NCBI RefSeq assembly: GCF_001625595.1
Contig: NZ_AUXT01000179.1
Coordinates: forward strand, 1-50,610
Source: Pseudoalteromonas luteoviolacea NCIMB 1942
Lineage (GTDB): Bacteria; Pseudomonadota; Gammaproteobacteria; Enterobacterales; Alteromonadaceae
Length of the DNA: 50,610 nt
Direction of reading: 5' to 3'
The position numbers were made by a program, and so were the translations under genes. The notes beneath the pieces were generated by a model, which was given only the letters and a program-made list of their open reading frames with translations, was not told the origin of the DNA and made no database searches. Below, in pieces: positions 9,176 through 18,343 of the stretch (position 1 is the first letter of the stretch; each line of letters begins with the position of its first letter).

Positions 9176-9370
9176 TTAAAACTCAGCTGGGCAATCTTGC
9201 TCGCGAGCGCTAAAGCAGCCACTATTGTTTTCAGCAGCGATGCAAGCCGCATTGCCGAATGTGGGACACATGTCGGGCTGCCCACCAGCAATGCGCTTGG
9301 TCATTTCCAAATCCATTTTTTTGTCGTTAGAAAGGTGCTTTAGGGTATTTCTCTTGATTGATAACTTCAC
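9176..9370 (-). CDS. RiPP-like precursor peptide with double-glycine leader and Cys-rich core
   Basis: A 64-residue peptide from a GTG at 9370, supported by AAGGA 7 bp upstream (9378-9382). It starts MKLSIKRNTLKHLSND and has an IAGG motif at 27-30, the layout of leader peptides of class I lanthipeptide-type and other GG-processed natural-product precursors in marine gammaproteobacteria. The predicted core (31-64) holds four Cys (35, 43, 52, 60) with Thr and Ser residues, suitable for thioether, disulphide or other modification. No maturase, peptidase or ABC exporter lies nearby, so it is an orphan precursor or relies on enzymes elsewhere. Function is inferred from architecture only. Confidence 0.7.
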   Translation of the reverse strand: MKLSIKRNTLKHLSNDKKMDLEMTKRIAGGQPDMCPTFGNAACIAAENNSGCFSAREQDCPAEF

Positions 9371-9612
9371 TTTATTTTCCTTATGGCTTGATAATAGTTC
9401 CTAAATTAACCTATCAGTTGTTTTTGAATGTGTTAACTGTTTTTATTTCTTTGTTTGGAATTTTATATTCTAAAAGTAAAAGTTGAAATGAGGTGGAAAA
9501 GTTGAATTCAAATTTACTTTAAATAAACACATGCGGACAATGATGGTGTCACTCACAGAGGCAGTGTATGATAGCGCTCAGTACAGTTTAGTTTAGTGAT
9601 AGGGTTACATAA

Positions 9613-10464
9613 ATGAAGCAATACTTGGACTTATGCCAGCGTATCGTAGACGAGGGTAAATGGGTAGAGAACACTAGAACTGGTAAAAGATGTCTCACCG
9701 TGATTAATGCCGACCTTACCTATCATGTTGATAAAAATGAATTCCCACTAGTGACCACACGAAAAAGTTATTGGAAAGCTGCGATTGCGGAATTACTTGG
9801 TTATCTGCGTGGTTATGACAGTGCTGCACAATTCAGAGAGATTGGTTGTAACACTTGGAACGCCAATGCAAATGACAACCAAGACTGGTTAAACAATCCA
9901 AATCGAAAAGGTGAAGATGATATGGGGTTTGTATATGGCGCAGTCGCCAGAAACTACCCCAAACCTGACGGTGGCAGTGTGGATCTTGTCAAGCAAGTGA
10001 TTGATGACTTGTCTCAGGGTATCGATAACAGAGGTGAGATAATTACCTTCTATCACCCTGGTTCTTTTCATCTTGGTTGTTTACGCCCTTGTATGTTCCA
10101 GCATCAATTTTCGATTCTAGATGGTGTGTTATATCTAAATAGTTATCAGCGTAGCCAAGATGTGCCTTTAGGCGGTAACTTCAATGCGATTCAAGTATTT
10201 ACTTTGTTAAAGCTAGTTGCACAAATTACCGGACTTAAACCGGGCAAGGCGTTTCATAAGATCGTTAATGCACATATTTATGAAGACCAACTGGAATTAA
10301 TGCGTGATGTACAATTAAAACGCGCACCATTTGAATCGCCTCAGTTACATATTAACCCTGATATAAAGACATTTGAAGACTTGGAAACGTGGGTAACTTT
10401 GGATGACTTTGAAGTGACTAACTACCAACACCACGATGCGATTCAATACCCATTCTCCGTATAA
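9613..10464 (+). CDS. thyA: Thymidylate synthase
   Basis: Converts dUMP to dTMP with 5,10-methylenetetrahydrofolate. The 283-residue length matches the longer ThyA form of vibrios and alteromonads rather than the 264-residue E. coli form. The nucleophile is Cys160 in [10 protein letters not shown], followed by the dUMP-binding signature [14 protein letters not shown] (178-191, with R180, D183 and N191). The ATG at 9613 follows GATAGGGTTAC. It sits on its own transcription unit here, with a 242-bp upstream gap shared with the divergent RiPP-like gene, and is closed by a strong terminator. Confidence 0.96.
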   Translation: MKQYLDLCQRIVDEGKWVENTRTGKRCLTVINADLTYHVDKNEFPLVTTRKSYWKAAIAELLGYLRGYDSAAQFREIGCNTWNANANDNQDWLNNPNRKGEDDMGFVYGAVARNYPKPDGGSVDLVKQVIDDLSQGIDNRGEIITFYHPGSFHLGCLRPCMFQHQFSILDGVLYLNSYQRSQDVPLGGNFNAIQVFTLLKLVAQITGLKPGKAFHKIVNAHIYEDQLELMRDVQLKRAPFESPQLHINPDIKTFEDLETWVTLDDFEVTNYQHHDAIQYPFSV

Positions 10465-10471
10465 AGAATTC

Positions 10472-10500
10472 AAAAAAGCAGCACAGAGTGCTGCTTTTTT
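10472..10500. terminator. Terminator after thyA
   Basis: GCAGCAC/GTGCTGC stem with loop AGA, flanked by six A and six T, so potentially bidirectional. Confidence 0.9.
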
Positions 10501-10696
10501 GATCTCGATAGTTCCTGCAATAAATACAAATATAGTGTGCTGTATTCCCCTCAAAAACATACTTGCAGATTGTTTTTTGAACAAAAGGTAGGGGTTTTAT
10601 CCTTTTTTGTGGACAATTAAGTATTTTTTAGTCAGTCTAAAGGCCTATGTTAGGACGGAAATGTCATATTAGTTAATTTAGTTTGGGTCTTGCAGT

Positions 10697-11320
10697 ATGC
10701 CTACCACTTTGTGGCCAAAAAAATTATTGTCAGTATTACCTTTGTTGGGATTATTTGGCTGTGCAAACACGGAACTTTCACTAGAAGAAAAAATAGCACA
10801 GCAAGAAGCAATACATGCGCATAAAAGTATGATTGCCTCATATGACAAAAATAAAGCGAGTATTGAACGCCTTGCGCAAATGGAGGGGGACTTAAATCAG
10901 CTACTTGCCATTTTATCAGTGGAGGCTGAAGTGGAGACAGTGCAAAATCACCTTAGTCCAACGCAAGAAACGACAATTCATACGGCAACAGATAGTATTG
11001 AGCCCCAGTTAAATGATTCGCAGACAGCAGTGACTTCAAACCGAGTGATTGAAGCGGACGTGACGACCCCAGATTTAGTGCTGGGCATTCATATGAAACG
11101 TGAACGCGCTTTACGTCAGGTTGAACATATTGATAAGCGACTAAATAAGGTTAAGCAGCAATACCACCTTGTATTTAACTCCGTGCATGCTCAAATGATT
11201 GAACCGAGCGATCAGCAATATCTTTACTATGTAACTGCAAAAGGTTTTACCTCAATAGAAGAGGCTAAAGTATTTTGCAAAGCGATGGTAAATATCGCAA
11301 AAAGATGTACCTATTTATAG
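10697..11320 (+). CDS. Coiled-coil lipoprotein with SPOR-like C-terminus
   Basis: A 207-residue protein with a lipoprotein signal (lipobox LFGC, Cys at residue 22). A Glu/Lys-rich helical region follows (about 28-80), then a Ser/Thr-rich linker, a second helical segment around 135-160 and a final 35 residues (YLYYVTAKGFTSIEEAKVFC...) resembling the beta-alpha pattern of a SPOR domain with paired cysteines. The short SPOR resemblance is by eye. It precedes the DUF4402/chaperone/usher operon by 161 bp and may be an accessory envelope protein for it or independent. The ATG at 10697 lacks a strong Shine-Dalgarno. Confidence 0.6.
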   Translation: MPTTLWPKKLLSVLPLLGLFGCANTELSLEEKIAQQEAIHAHKSMIASYDKNKASIERLAQMEGDLNQLLAILSVEAEVETVQNHLSPTQETTIHTATDSIEPQLNDSQTAVTSNRVIEADVTTPDLVLGIHMKRERALRQVEHIDKRLNKVKQQYHLVFNSVHAQMIEPSDQQYLYYVTAKGFTSIEEAKVFCKAMVNIAKRCTYL

Positions 11321-11481
11321 AACGCGTGTAAATTAAATTCTCCGAGTATGGCTGGATAAGCTGTGTTGGAATCAAAGAAGGAGCTTTGGGTATTTTTTAG
11401 AGTTTATGCTCTTATTTATTTGGCAAGAGAAGTATTTCTTAATCACAACTTCTTCCACAGTGGTTTTAAAAGGATAACACA

Positions 11482-12075
11482 ATGAAAAACAAGACTAGAA
11501 AAATAGCCCTTGTGACCGCTCTAACTGCGGTGACGTTTACCTCTCACGCGGGTGAGCAAAGAACATTTGAAGCGAAAGTAACTGTAAAAAATGCGTTTGA
11601 ATTAGAGAAGCAGTCAGATCTGTTATTTGGCACAATCCGAGCGAAAGCAGACACCACAGGCTCTGATACAGCGACTTTGGTAATCCCAGCCGATACCGGC
11701 AAAGCAGCCAGTGTAACGTCTACTAATATCAGCAATGCAGAAATCTCTATTTTAGAAGCTGGGGCGCCTGCGCAGTTTAAGATCTCTGGAGTCGTCCCTT
11801 TTGCAACGTTGAATATTACAGAACCTGCGGAAACAGATATTGTCTTAGCGGGTGGAAACCCTAATGCTGCGGGTTTTAAGATGGACTCTTTTACCTACTA
11901 CATCGAAACTGGTGCGCTGAGCAAACAAGACGTTGCGGGTAATAAAATTCAGGTGGATGACAAAGGTGAAGCACTTTTCAACATTGGTGCGACACTTAAA
12001 ACGACCACTGGCGGCACTGCCAATTACTTAGATGGTAGCTATAGCGGCACTTTTACCATCGAAGTGAGTTACTAG
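11482..12075 (+). CDS. DUF4402-type pilin-like major subunit
   Basis: A 197-residue secreted protein: signal peptide (1-23, ending SHA), then an all-beta domain with the DUF4402 pattern. An FGTIRA motif lies near 48-53, there is a central FKISG strand, and the end is YLDGSYSGTFTIEVSY, matching the family's terminal GtYtGtftVtVnY strand. No cysteines occur in the mature part. DUF4402 proteins often accompany chaperone-usher-like genes and are presumed surface-fibre subunits. It is the first gene of a four-gene operon with 5-12 bp gaps; AGGAT precedes the ATG. Confidence 0.8.
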   Translation: MKNKTRKIALVTALTAVTFTSHAGEQRTFEAKVTVKNAFELEKQSDLLFGTIRAKADTTGSDTATLVIPADTGKAASVTSTNISNAEISILEAGAPAQFKISGVVPFATLNITEPAETDIVLAGGNPNAAGFKMDSFTYYIETGALSKQDVAGNKIQVDDKGEALFNIGATLKTTTGGTANYLDGSYSGTFTIEVSY

Positions 12076-12087
12076 GTTATTGCTGGT

Positions 12088-12573
12088 TTGAAACATGCCA
12101 TACGTAAAGGAAGTTTCAATACATTAGCCGCGTTCATTGCATTGTTGGTTGCACCTAGTTTCTATAGCTATGCGAGCGTTGTTGTTGAACGGCCTTTAAA
12201 TTTTGGCACTGTTTTAATCTCAAATCATGCTGAAGTTGGCCGTGTACAAATGCGAGCCAACGGGCAAAGCACAACCAATGGGCCGGTGCATCTGGTGTCG
12301 GGTGCACATACTGCAAGCATTGTATTGTCGGCTCTACCTGCGCAAACAAATATTGCTATAAGCACCAATATCATTACCCCTCAAATGTCTCACAGTAATT
12401 TAGCCATCTCGGGTATTAATCTAATTCACTTGGAACATGTGGACCGAGTGTATAGTGATACGCTTGGTAACGCACAATTTGAGGTGGGTGGCACGATAGA
12501 GATAAAAAGCAGCCCCAGTCAATATCCAGATGGCACATACCGAGTTTGGGCAAGCATAGAAGTGAGTTATTAG
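12088..12573 (+). CDS. DUF4402-like minor pilin subunit
   Basis: A 161-residue secreted protein starting at TTG 12088; no in-frame ATG gives an intact signal peptide. After the signal (ending YSYA) it shows LNFGTVLIS and a terminal strand YPDGTYRVWASIEVSY, paralogous in its ends to the preceding subunit. Being shorter and divergent, it may be a tip or initiator subunit; this is inference from order and size. It lies 12 bp after the major subunit and 6 bp before the chaperone gene. Confidence 0.7.
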   Translation: MKHAIRKGSFNTLAAFIALLVAPSFYSYASVVVERPLNFGTVLISNHAEVGRVQMRANGQSTTNGPVHLVSGAHTASIVLSALPAQTNIAISTNIITPQMSHSNLAISGINLIHLEHVDRVYSDTLGNAQFEVGGTIEIKSSPSQYPDGTYRVWASIEVSY

Positions 12574-12579
12574 TCATTT

Positions 12580-13386
12580 ATGAAGAATCTGTTTTTAGTT
12601 ATTGGTCTGTTGATAATTGGCCTGGTGAGTAATTTTGTCCACGCAAGCTTGATGATCTCCCCTACTCGAGTTGTATTTGACGAACGCCAGCGCACAGCGA
12701 AGGTTTTTTTGATTAATAACAGCCAAGAAGAGAAAACGTACCGATTGGGTTGGAAGGAAAAATACGCTTTGCCTACCGGTGGATACAGAGATTTAACTAC
12801 TGATGAAGTGGGGTCTTGGCGTTTGAGTCAATTAATTCGAATGACGCCAAAGCAAATTCATTTAGCACCCGGTGAAAGGCAATTAGTAAAATTAGCACTG
12901 AGACGTAAACAGGGAATGGCACCGGGGGAGTATCGCTCCCACTTGTTTTTTCAAGCGCTACCAACAGAGAAGAGTGTGACCTCGAAAGCAATTGGAATTA
13001 ACCTAAACATGATTCTGAGTTATAGCATTCCCGTTTTATACCGTAAGCAAACCTCCGTACCAAAAGTAAATTTAAGTGATGTCCAAATCGTGGAGAGTGG
13101 CTCGGGAAAACAAGTCATTAAGCTGAAAATGCACCGCTTAGGGAACGCCAGTACATTCGGCAAAGTTCAAGTGTATTGGAAAGGGGGGGATGAACAATCT
13201 TGGCAGCGTGTGTCTGTGGCAAATAATTTTGCAATTTACCCTGAAGTAGAAAGTGCGTCGGTTGAACTTAATGTCCTGACTGAGCAAAAAATGCAGAATG
13301 CAGGTCAGCTCAAAGTAATCTATACAGGTCAGCAAGAGTACGTTGACAAGGAATTTGTTAAAAAGATTTTTGCTCTTACGCCCTAA
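12580..13386 (+). CDS. PapD-like periplasmic pilus chaperone
   Basis: A 268-residue protein with a signal peptide (about 1-22) and an N-terminal immunoglobulin-like domain typical of fimbrial chaperones: SLMISPTRVVFDERQRTAKVFLINNS, then IRMTPKQIHLAPGERQLVKLALRR and GEYRSHLFF. A second beta domain fills the C-terminal half. Such chaperones donate a strand to unfolded pilin subunits and deliver them to the usher. The sequence resembles the divergent alternate/archaic-type chaperones more than PapD itself. It lies between two DUF4402 subunits and the usher. Confidence 0.85.
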   Translation: MKNLFLVIGLLIIGLVSNFVHASLMISPTRVVFDERQRTAKVFLINNSQEEKTYRLGWKEKYALPTGGYRDLTTDEVGSWRLSQLIRMTPKQIHLAPGERQLVKLALRRKQGMAPGEYRSHLFFQALPTEKSVTSKAIGINLNMILSYSIPVLYRKQTSVPKVNLSDVQIVESGSGKQVIKLKMHRLGNASTFGKVQVYWKGGDEQSWQRVSVANNFAIYPEVESASVELNVLTEQKMQNAGQLKVIYTGQQEYVDKEFVKKIFALTP

Positions 13387-13394
13387 TTTTAGGT

Positions 13395-16319
13395 GTGACA
13401 GTATTGCGCGACTTTTATACTGTATTTGTTTGGTTGATATTGGTTAGTCTACTCGCTGGCAAAGTGACTGATCTTCGTGCCGCCCCAGTGGCATTTAAAG
13501 TCGGTGTGGTACACGCTGGGGGAGCGCGAATTGCAGTAGGTGAAGATCTACTTTTATCTCTCTATATAAATGAAGCATACATAGCAGAAGTTTTTGCCAT
13601 TAAAACAGAGCACGGTGCTGCGATTGAATTGCAAAGTCTTTTTTCCAGTTTAGATTTTGCCATTTCTGCACAAAATACTTCTGCTTCAACTAATTATGTG
13701 GGTTGGTTCATTGCCCCAAAACAATCGTTCTCACTAGATCTAGAAAAACAGCGAGCCCATGTGGCAGGGCGTGTTGAGCACTTTAATAACTATCAGTGGC
13801 GCCAACTTGAAGGGGAAACCTATGTCGATGCAAATTTATTAGCATCGTGGTTTAATCTCAAGTTTATTATCAACTATCAAGATTTAAGAGTACAGGTACT
13901 CAGTGCAAAGGTGTTGCCAATTGAGCAGCGTCTTGCGCGAAAGAGTCGTACTTTTTCTATGAAAAATACCCACCCATTGCCGATATTGCCATGGCAGCCG
14001 AGCCCTTATCAAAAGTGGAGTGCGCCACTACTAGATTTTCAACTCGGAGTTAAAGCAACAGACTACGATACGAAATTAGATTATGTTGTTCAAGGCAGTC
14101 AAGATATCGCTTATTGGAACACCCATTATTTTGTGCGGGGTAGTGAGCAGGATCTGGCAAGCCAAAGTCGATTACAAGCCAGTCGCTCATATTCTGATGC
14201 CGTTTCTTTGGGCCCGCTAGAAGTCACGCAACTCGAGTTTGGTGATATCATAGGAACTCATATTGGCAGAGACTATCAGGCGACCCATGCGCGGGGAGCG
14301 AGAGTCACAAACAGGCCTGTGTATAAAGAGGTTGATAGTCAAATCGTGAGGATCAGCGGTGGTGTACAAGTAGGCTGGGATGTTGAGCTATACCACAATG
14401 GGTTGATGATTGCACAGCAGCTGAACATTCAATCGGGATTGTATGATTTTGACAATATAGAGTTGTATTTTGGCAGCAATGCATTTGAAATCTTGATGTA
14501 CGGGCCACAAGGGCAAATTGCACAAGATGTTCGCTCGTATTATGTGACAGGCAATGCGATAAAAGCAGGTGAGCATTATTTTGATATGTCGATAGTGGAT
14601 ACTGGAAGCACATTACTTAATGATAAACTCGTTAATTTGTCTACCTCAGGTTGGAATCTACTATCTCGTTATGATTATGGTTTGAGTGAGAATGTTGCCG
14701 TCTACACTGGTGTGCGCTACGGCTTAGAAAGTCAGGCTAACCAATATCAACTGTCAACGGGCGTCAGCTTTGATATGTGGAATAGAGGATTGTTGAATGT
14801 AGACTTAAGCCGGGATGAACAGGGCAATCAGTTAACTCAATTACAGGGAAGAACAGAGGTGAATGGCCACTCTCTGAGTATGACCTTTAATGATCGCAAT
14901 CGATTTTTGACACCACAAAGTATATCTAAGGTACGCTCACAGGAGTTGTACTTGCGCGCTTCAGGCCAATTTTATAGTTATGGCTCTTTGCGGTTAAATT
15001 ATCAAAATACGTTAAATTGGCAGAGAACACAGCAACAAAATCGTTTTATGGCGACAAACTTGCTGGCAATGGCGACACGAGCCGGCACATTCAGTAATCA
15101 ACTTAGTTATTTTAAACACGACACGGATGACGAGACCGAGTTATTTGGTGGTTTGCGTTGGCAGGGGCGGCTGGGGCGAGCTTATGGTCGTTTTAACATA
15201 GGCTATCAGCTACAGCCGAGCCGGAAATTCACGGATTATCAGATACAAATAAGTCAGTCAATTCAACCCGATCTTGACGTAGAGTTGGAGTATACAAAGT
15301 CGTTGTTACATGACGGCTATGAGCTAGGGGTAGGGCTTAGTTGGCACAATGACAGACTCCGTTTAACCGGGGACTTTAGCTACCAGCAAAATGAAGAGTG
15401 GCAACTTGGTTTCGCAACTCAGTTTAGTTTAGGTTACCCCAATACGAGAGAGATACTACTCTTTACAGACAAACGTCTCGCGAGTACAGGTTCTGTGGCT
15501 GTCAAAGTGTTTTTAGATCATAACAACAATGCCGTCTTTGATAAGAATGATGAAGTTTTACAGGGCGTGAGAATTAAATCAGTTCAAAGTTTAGGGCAAG
15601 CACAAACTGATGATAACGGCATTGCTTTACTCACCAATATGCCGCTAGAGCGCAGAACAGATATTCGATTGGATATAGATACTTTGCCAGATCCGTTCTA
15701 TATTCCGGCACATGACGGACGTTCGGTGACTCCGCGTCGGGGACTCATTACATATTTGGAGTACCCGGTTGTACATGCCGGAGAACTAGAAGGTGTTACC
15801 TACAGAAAACATCTGGATGGTAGCAGTTCACCACTACCTTACGCGACAATAGAGCTGGTAGATAAAGACAATAAAGTTGTTGCACAGGCTAAGTCAGCAT
15901 TTGATGGATATTATGTACTTAGCAATATCCGGCCAGGTCTTTATGAAGCTCGTGTGAAACAGCAATCAGATGACGAGTTTACACAAAGAGGCAAAGTCGC
16001 AGTTCAGCTATCCAACGAGGGGGATGTACTGTTGGAAGTCGATTTAACCGTAGAGCAGCTAGAGCAACGCGAGCGTATTATTGCCAGTGGTGGTAGGTTT
16101 AACTCCCTACCCATTTTAAAAACTTATGCCTTGATGCTAGTAAAAAAGTCACCAGGGTTGTTCCAATCTAAACCTTTTTATATGTATGACAGGCAGCGTG
16201 AGGACTATTTACTGGGTTTTTCACTTTATGAGCATGTTGAAAAAGCGGCAAAAGCTTGCCTGACATTCAAGCGAAAAAAAATAAATTGTGAAGTAGAAGA
16301 AATCACACTCAACTATTAA
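13395..16319 (+). CDS. Outer-membrane usher-like protein with C-terminal Ig/CarboxypepD_reg-like domains
   Basis: A 974-residue exported protein from GTG 13395, 8 bp after the chaperone gene. The order is signal peptide, an N-terminal periplasmic region (about 30-190), a long beta-rich region with alternating aromatic residues consistent with an usher barrel (about 210-690), and C-terminal Gly-rich immunoglobulin-like domains. The latter contain FLDHNNNAVFDKNDE (an EF-like loop of SdrD_B type) and FDGYYVLSNIRPGLYEARV (carboxypeptidase-regulatory-like). Length and context fit an usher that translocates DUF4402 subunits. It is far from classical PapC; assignment rests on architecture and operon. 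Confidence 0.75.
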   Translation: MTVLRDFYTVFVWLILVSLLAGKVTDLRAAPVAFKVGVVHAGGARIAVGEDLLLSLYINEAYIAEVFAIKTEHGAAIELQSLFSSLDFAISAQNTSASTNYVGWFIAPKQSFSLDLEKQRAHVAGRVEHFNNYQWRQLEGETYVDANLLASWFNLKFIINYQDLRVQVLSAKVLPIEQRLARKSRTFSMKNTHPLPILPWQPSPYQKWSAPLLDFQLGVKATDYDTKLDYVVQGSQDIAYWNTHYFVRGSEQDLASQSRLQASRSYSDAVSLGPLEVTQLEFGDIIGTHIGRDYQATHARGARVTNRPVYKEVDSQIVRISGGVQVGWDVELYHNGLMIAQQLNIQSGLYDFDNIELYFGSNAFEILMYGPQGQIAQDVRSYYVTGNAIKAGEHYFDMSIVDTGSTLLNDKLVNLSTSGWNLLSRYDYGLSENVAVYTGVRYGLESQANQYQLSTGVSFDMWNRGLLNVDLSRDEQGNQLTQLQGRTEVNGHSLSMTFNDRNRFLTPQSISKVRSQELYLRASGQFYSYGSLRLNYQNTLNWQRTQQQNRFMATNLLAMATRAGTFSNQLSYFKHDTDDETELFGGLRWQGRLGRAYGRFNIGYQLQPSRKFTDYQIQISQSIQPDLDVELEYTKSLLHDGYELGVGLSWHNDRLRLTGDFSYQQNEEWQLGFATQFSLGYPNTREILLFTDKRLASTGSVAVKVFLDHNNNAVFDKNDEVLQGVRIKSVQSLGQAQTDDNGIALLTNMPLERRTDIRLDIDTLPDPFYIPAHDGRSVTPRRGLITYLEYPVVHAGELEGVTYRKHLDGSSSPLPYATIELVDKDNKVVAQAKSAFDGYYVLSNIRPGLYEARVKQQSDDEFTQRGKVAVQLSNEGDVLLEVDLTVEQLEQRERIIASGGRFNSLPILKTYALMLVKKSPGLFQSKPFYMYDRQREDYLLGFSLYEHVEKAAKACLTFKRKKINCEVEEITLNY

Positions 16320-16437
16320 AAGTAGTCACTCGAGCAATACTAACTGAAATTGATGTCACACGAACAATATAATTATTGATATGAGAACTTGGTTCGATTT
16401 TTGCATTTCCTGTCATATTGAATGAGAGGTGCAGAAT

Positions 16438-17028
16438 ATGCGTATTTTATTATTGGTGTTGGTTGGCTTGATGACGGGATGTAGTTCCAGCCTGTTAATG
16501 AATCAAAGTAATCAACCTACAGCAAAAAATACACCACCCGCGCGCACTGTGCATAGTTACGTGGGTGAGTTAGCTACTCAATTGAGTCAGTACAGCAAAC
16601 CTTTAAAGCCGGGGGCATCAATTGCAATAACCAGCTTTTATAAAGACAGCAAGCTCGGTATGGACACCGTACACAGTCAAGGTGAAGGACTGAGTAATCA
16701 AGTTCAAGAGAGCTTCATTACATATATGACACAGATGGGTTTGCAGGTTGTCGAGTTTCGCATGCAAAAAGCTATAAGTTTGTCGGATGATGCCGATAAC
16801 ATACTTAGCCGTGATATAGATAAGCTTAAAGAACGACATAAATTTGACTTGGTGTTAACCGGTACTGTCAGTGAAAGCTTCAATTCTTATACGATACATG
16901 CACGTTTGATTGATATGGTAAATAATAAAACGATGTCAGCAGCGTCCATTAGCTTGCCCAAAGCCACTTTGTGGGGAGAAGAGCAGGTGCAAATGCGTGA
17001 TGGTTTACTTCATCGCGGCCAATATTGA
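16438..17028 (+). CDS. FlgO-like lipoprotein, copy 1
   Basis: Lipoprotein with lipobox LMTGC (Cys at residue 15 from this start). The FlgO-type domain follows: an ASIAITSF strand, GEGLSNQVQESFITYM helix, VVEFRM, NILSRDIDKL and a FDLVLTGTV strand. FlgO proteins are outer-membrane lipoproteins needed for sheathed or polar flagellum function in Vibrio. I prefer the ATG at 16438, which has GAGAGGT at good spacing, over an upstream GTG at 16429. It is the first of three tandem FlgO-like genes. It could serve another envelope structure, since it sits downstream of the usher. Confidence 0.75.
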   Translation: MRILLLVLVGLMTGCSSSLLMNQSNQPTAKNTPPARTVHSYVGELATQLSQYSKPLKPGASIAITSFYKDSKLGMDTVHSQGEGLSNQVQESFITYMTQMGLQVVEFRMQKAISLSDDADNILSRDIDKLKERHKFDLVLTGTVSESFNSYTIHARLIDMVNNKTMSAASISLPKATLWGEEQVQMRDGLLHRGQY

Positions 17029-17039
17029 CGGAGAAAAAT

Positions 17040-17696
17040 ATGAAACAGTACGCATTCGGGCTTATTTTACCGCTTTTGTTTGGTTGCATGCTTACCGAAG
17101 ATGACCGCAGTAACCGCAGTGCCATTGTGGTTGAGAAAAACGCTTTTGCCACACCTGAGAGCCAATTTCAGGCTCATCCCAGCGGCATGCATGGTATGAC
17201 AGTTTCGCAGCAAATGGCGAGTCGTAATGTCACCCACTATGTGCAGAACTTAATGCAAGATATGATCGGTAACTTGCGTTACGTGAATGATCGTACACCC
17301 ATTGCTGTGGCTACTTTCGTATTCCTAGATGAAGATTATAACTATGGGTCTTTATTGGGTAACCAACTTTCGGAGAGCTTTATACATGAGCTTCATAACT
17401 TTGGGGTGCCTGTTGTCGATTTTAAAACGACAGACTTTATGCGCGTGACCAAAGAAGGGGACTTTATTTTTAGTCGAGACTTCTTAGAGTTATCTGATGA
17501 GCATACGTTCAATTATGTGCTCGCGGGCACGTTGGCTAACCATCAGGGCGGCGTCTTGGTCAATGCACGGATTGTCGGTGTTAAGAGTAAGGCTGTGGTT
17601 GGAACCGCACAAGGCTTTTTACCTCAAGCGGTTGTTAACGCTCTAAGAGACGGTATTGGCCATGATGGTATTCGGTTAGAGCGAGCGAGTAGGTAA
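17040..17696 (+). CDS. FlgO-like lipoprotein, copy 2
   Basis: Lipoprotein (lipobox LLFGC) with the same FlgO-type order: TPIAVATFVF, NQLSESFIHELHNFGVPVVDFK, DFIFSRDF and FNYVLAGTL. The ATG at 17040 has GGAG 6 bp upstream and gives a clean signal peptide; a TTG at 17025 would add five residues and overlap the previous stop. This copy and the next are closer to each other (shared FLGNQLxESxIH-type helix and GDFIxSR) than to copy 1. Function in flagellar or outer-membrane stability is inferred from the family. Confidence 0.8.
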   Translation: MKQYAFGLILPLLFGCMLTEDDRSNRSAIVVEKNAFATPESQFQAHPSGMHGMTVSQQMASRNVTHYVQNLMQDMIGNLRYVNDRTPIAVATFVFLDEDYNYGSLLGNQLSESFIHELHNFGVPVVDFKTTDFMRVTKEGDFIFSRDFLELSDEHTFNYVLAGTLANHQGGVLVNARIVGVKSKAVVGTAQGFLPQAVVNALRDGIGHDGIRLERASR

Positions 17697-18343
17697 TGAC
17701 TATGAAACGATGTGGCTTAATTTTTAGTTGCCTTGCTGTACTGAGTGGATGTGAATCGTCAACACATACGCAAATTGTGCCGAAGCAGCAAGTTGAGTCT
17801 AGTGTGACGCAACAGGCACGGCAATTAACGCAGCTTTCACGTGAGCTTGATACAATATCAGATATTGAGTATAAAGATCGTGGTTTTATCAGCTACACAC
17901 ACAATAAGCAAATATCAAACTATGCTGGCCAAATCGCGTTGGAGCTATCTGACTCATTGTCTGGCATTTCACCTAGTGCGGTGGCGATTACGAGTTTTGT
18001 AAGCTTTGATAGTAGCCTACGTCGCAGTAATCAGCTTGGCAATCAGCTAGCAGAGTCGATGATCCATCAGTTTCAAAAAATGGGTTATCCTGCACTCGAT
18101 TTTAAATCCCACCGAGGGATTGCAGTTACTGCCAATGGTGACTTTATTTTGTCGAGGAATGCCAAACAATTACCTAAAAAGCCAGCCCCCAGTCACGTAT
18201 TAACCGGTACTATGGTTTACCGAGACAAAGGCGTTGAGGTCAATACACGACTTCTAGATTTTGATAATCGCTTAGTCGTTGCTAGTAGTAATGTGATGAT
18301 CCCTTACTTTATTCTTAGTCCTCACGCGACTTCAACATACTAA
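17696..18343 (+). CDS. FlgO-like lipoprotein, copy 3
   Basis: Lipoprotein (lipobox VLSGC) of 215 residues with a longer polar linker (about 20-75) before the FlgO-type domain: SAVAITSFVSFD, GNQLAESMIHQFQKMGYPALDFK, GDFILSRNA and HVLTGTMVY. The start overlaps the previous stop (TAATG); an ATG at 17702 is better spaced from AGTAGG and is an equally likely start. Of the three copies this best matches the canonical flagellar FlgO by its length and its NQL-ES-Q-GYP-DFK helix and strand pattern. It lies 213 bp upstream of a tRNA gene. Confidence 0.82.
   Translation: MTMKRCGLIFSCLAVLSGCESSTHTQIVPKQQVESSVTQQARQLTQLSRELDTISDIEYKDRGFISYTHNKQISNYAGQIALELSDSLSGISPSAVAITSFVSFDSSLRRSNQLGNQLAESMIHQFQKMGYPALDFKSHRGIAVTANGDFILSRNAKQLPKKPAPSHVLTGTMVYRDKGVEVNTRLLDFDNRLVVASSNVMIPYFILSPHATSTY

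Noticed and set aside
9152..9343. Plus-strand 63-codon frame overlapping the RiPP-like gene
   Set aside because: No ribosome site; starts inside the terminator hairpin; the minus-strand frame has a good Shine-Dalgarno and leader-core organisation.
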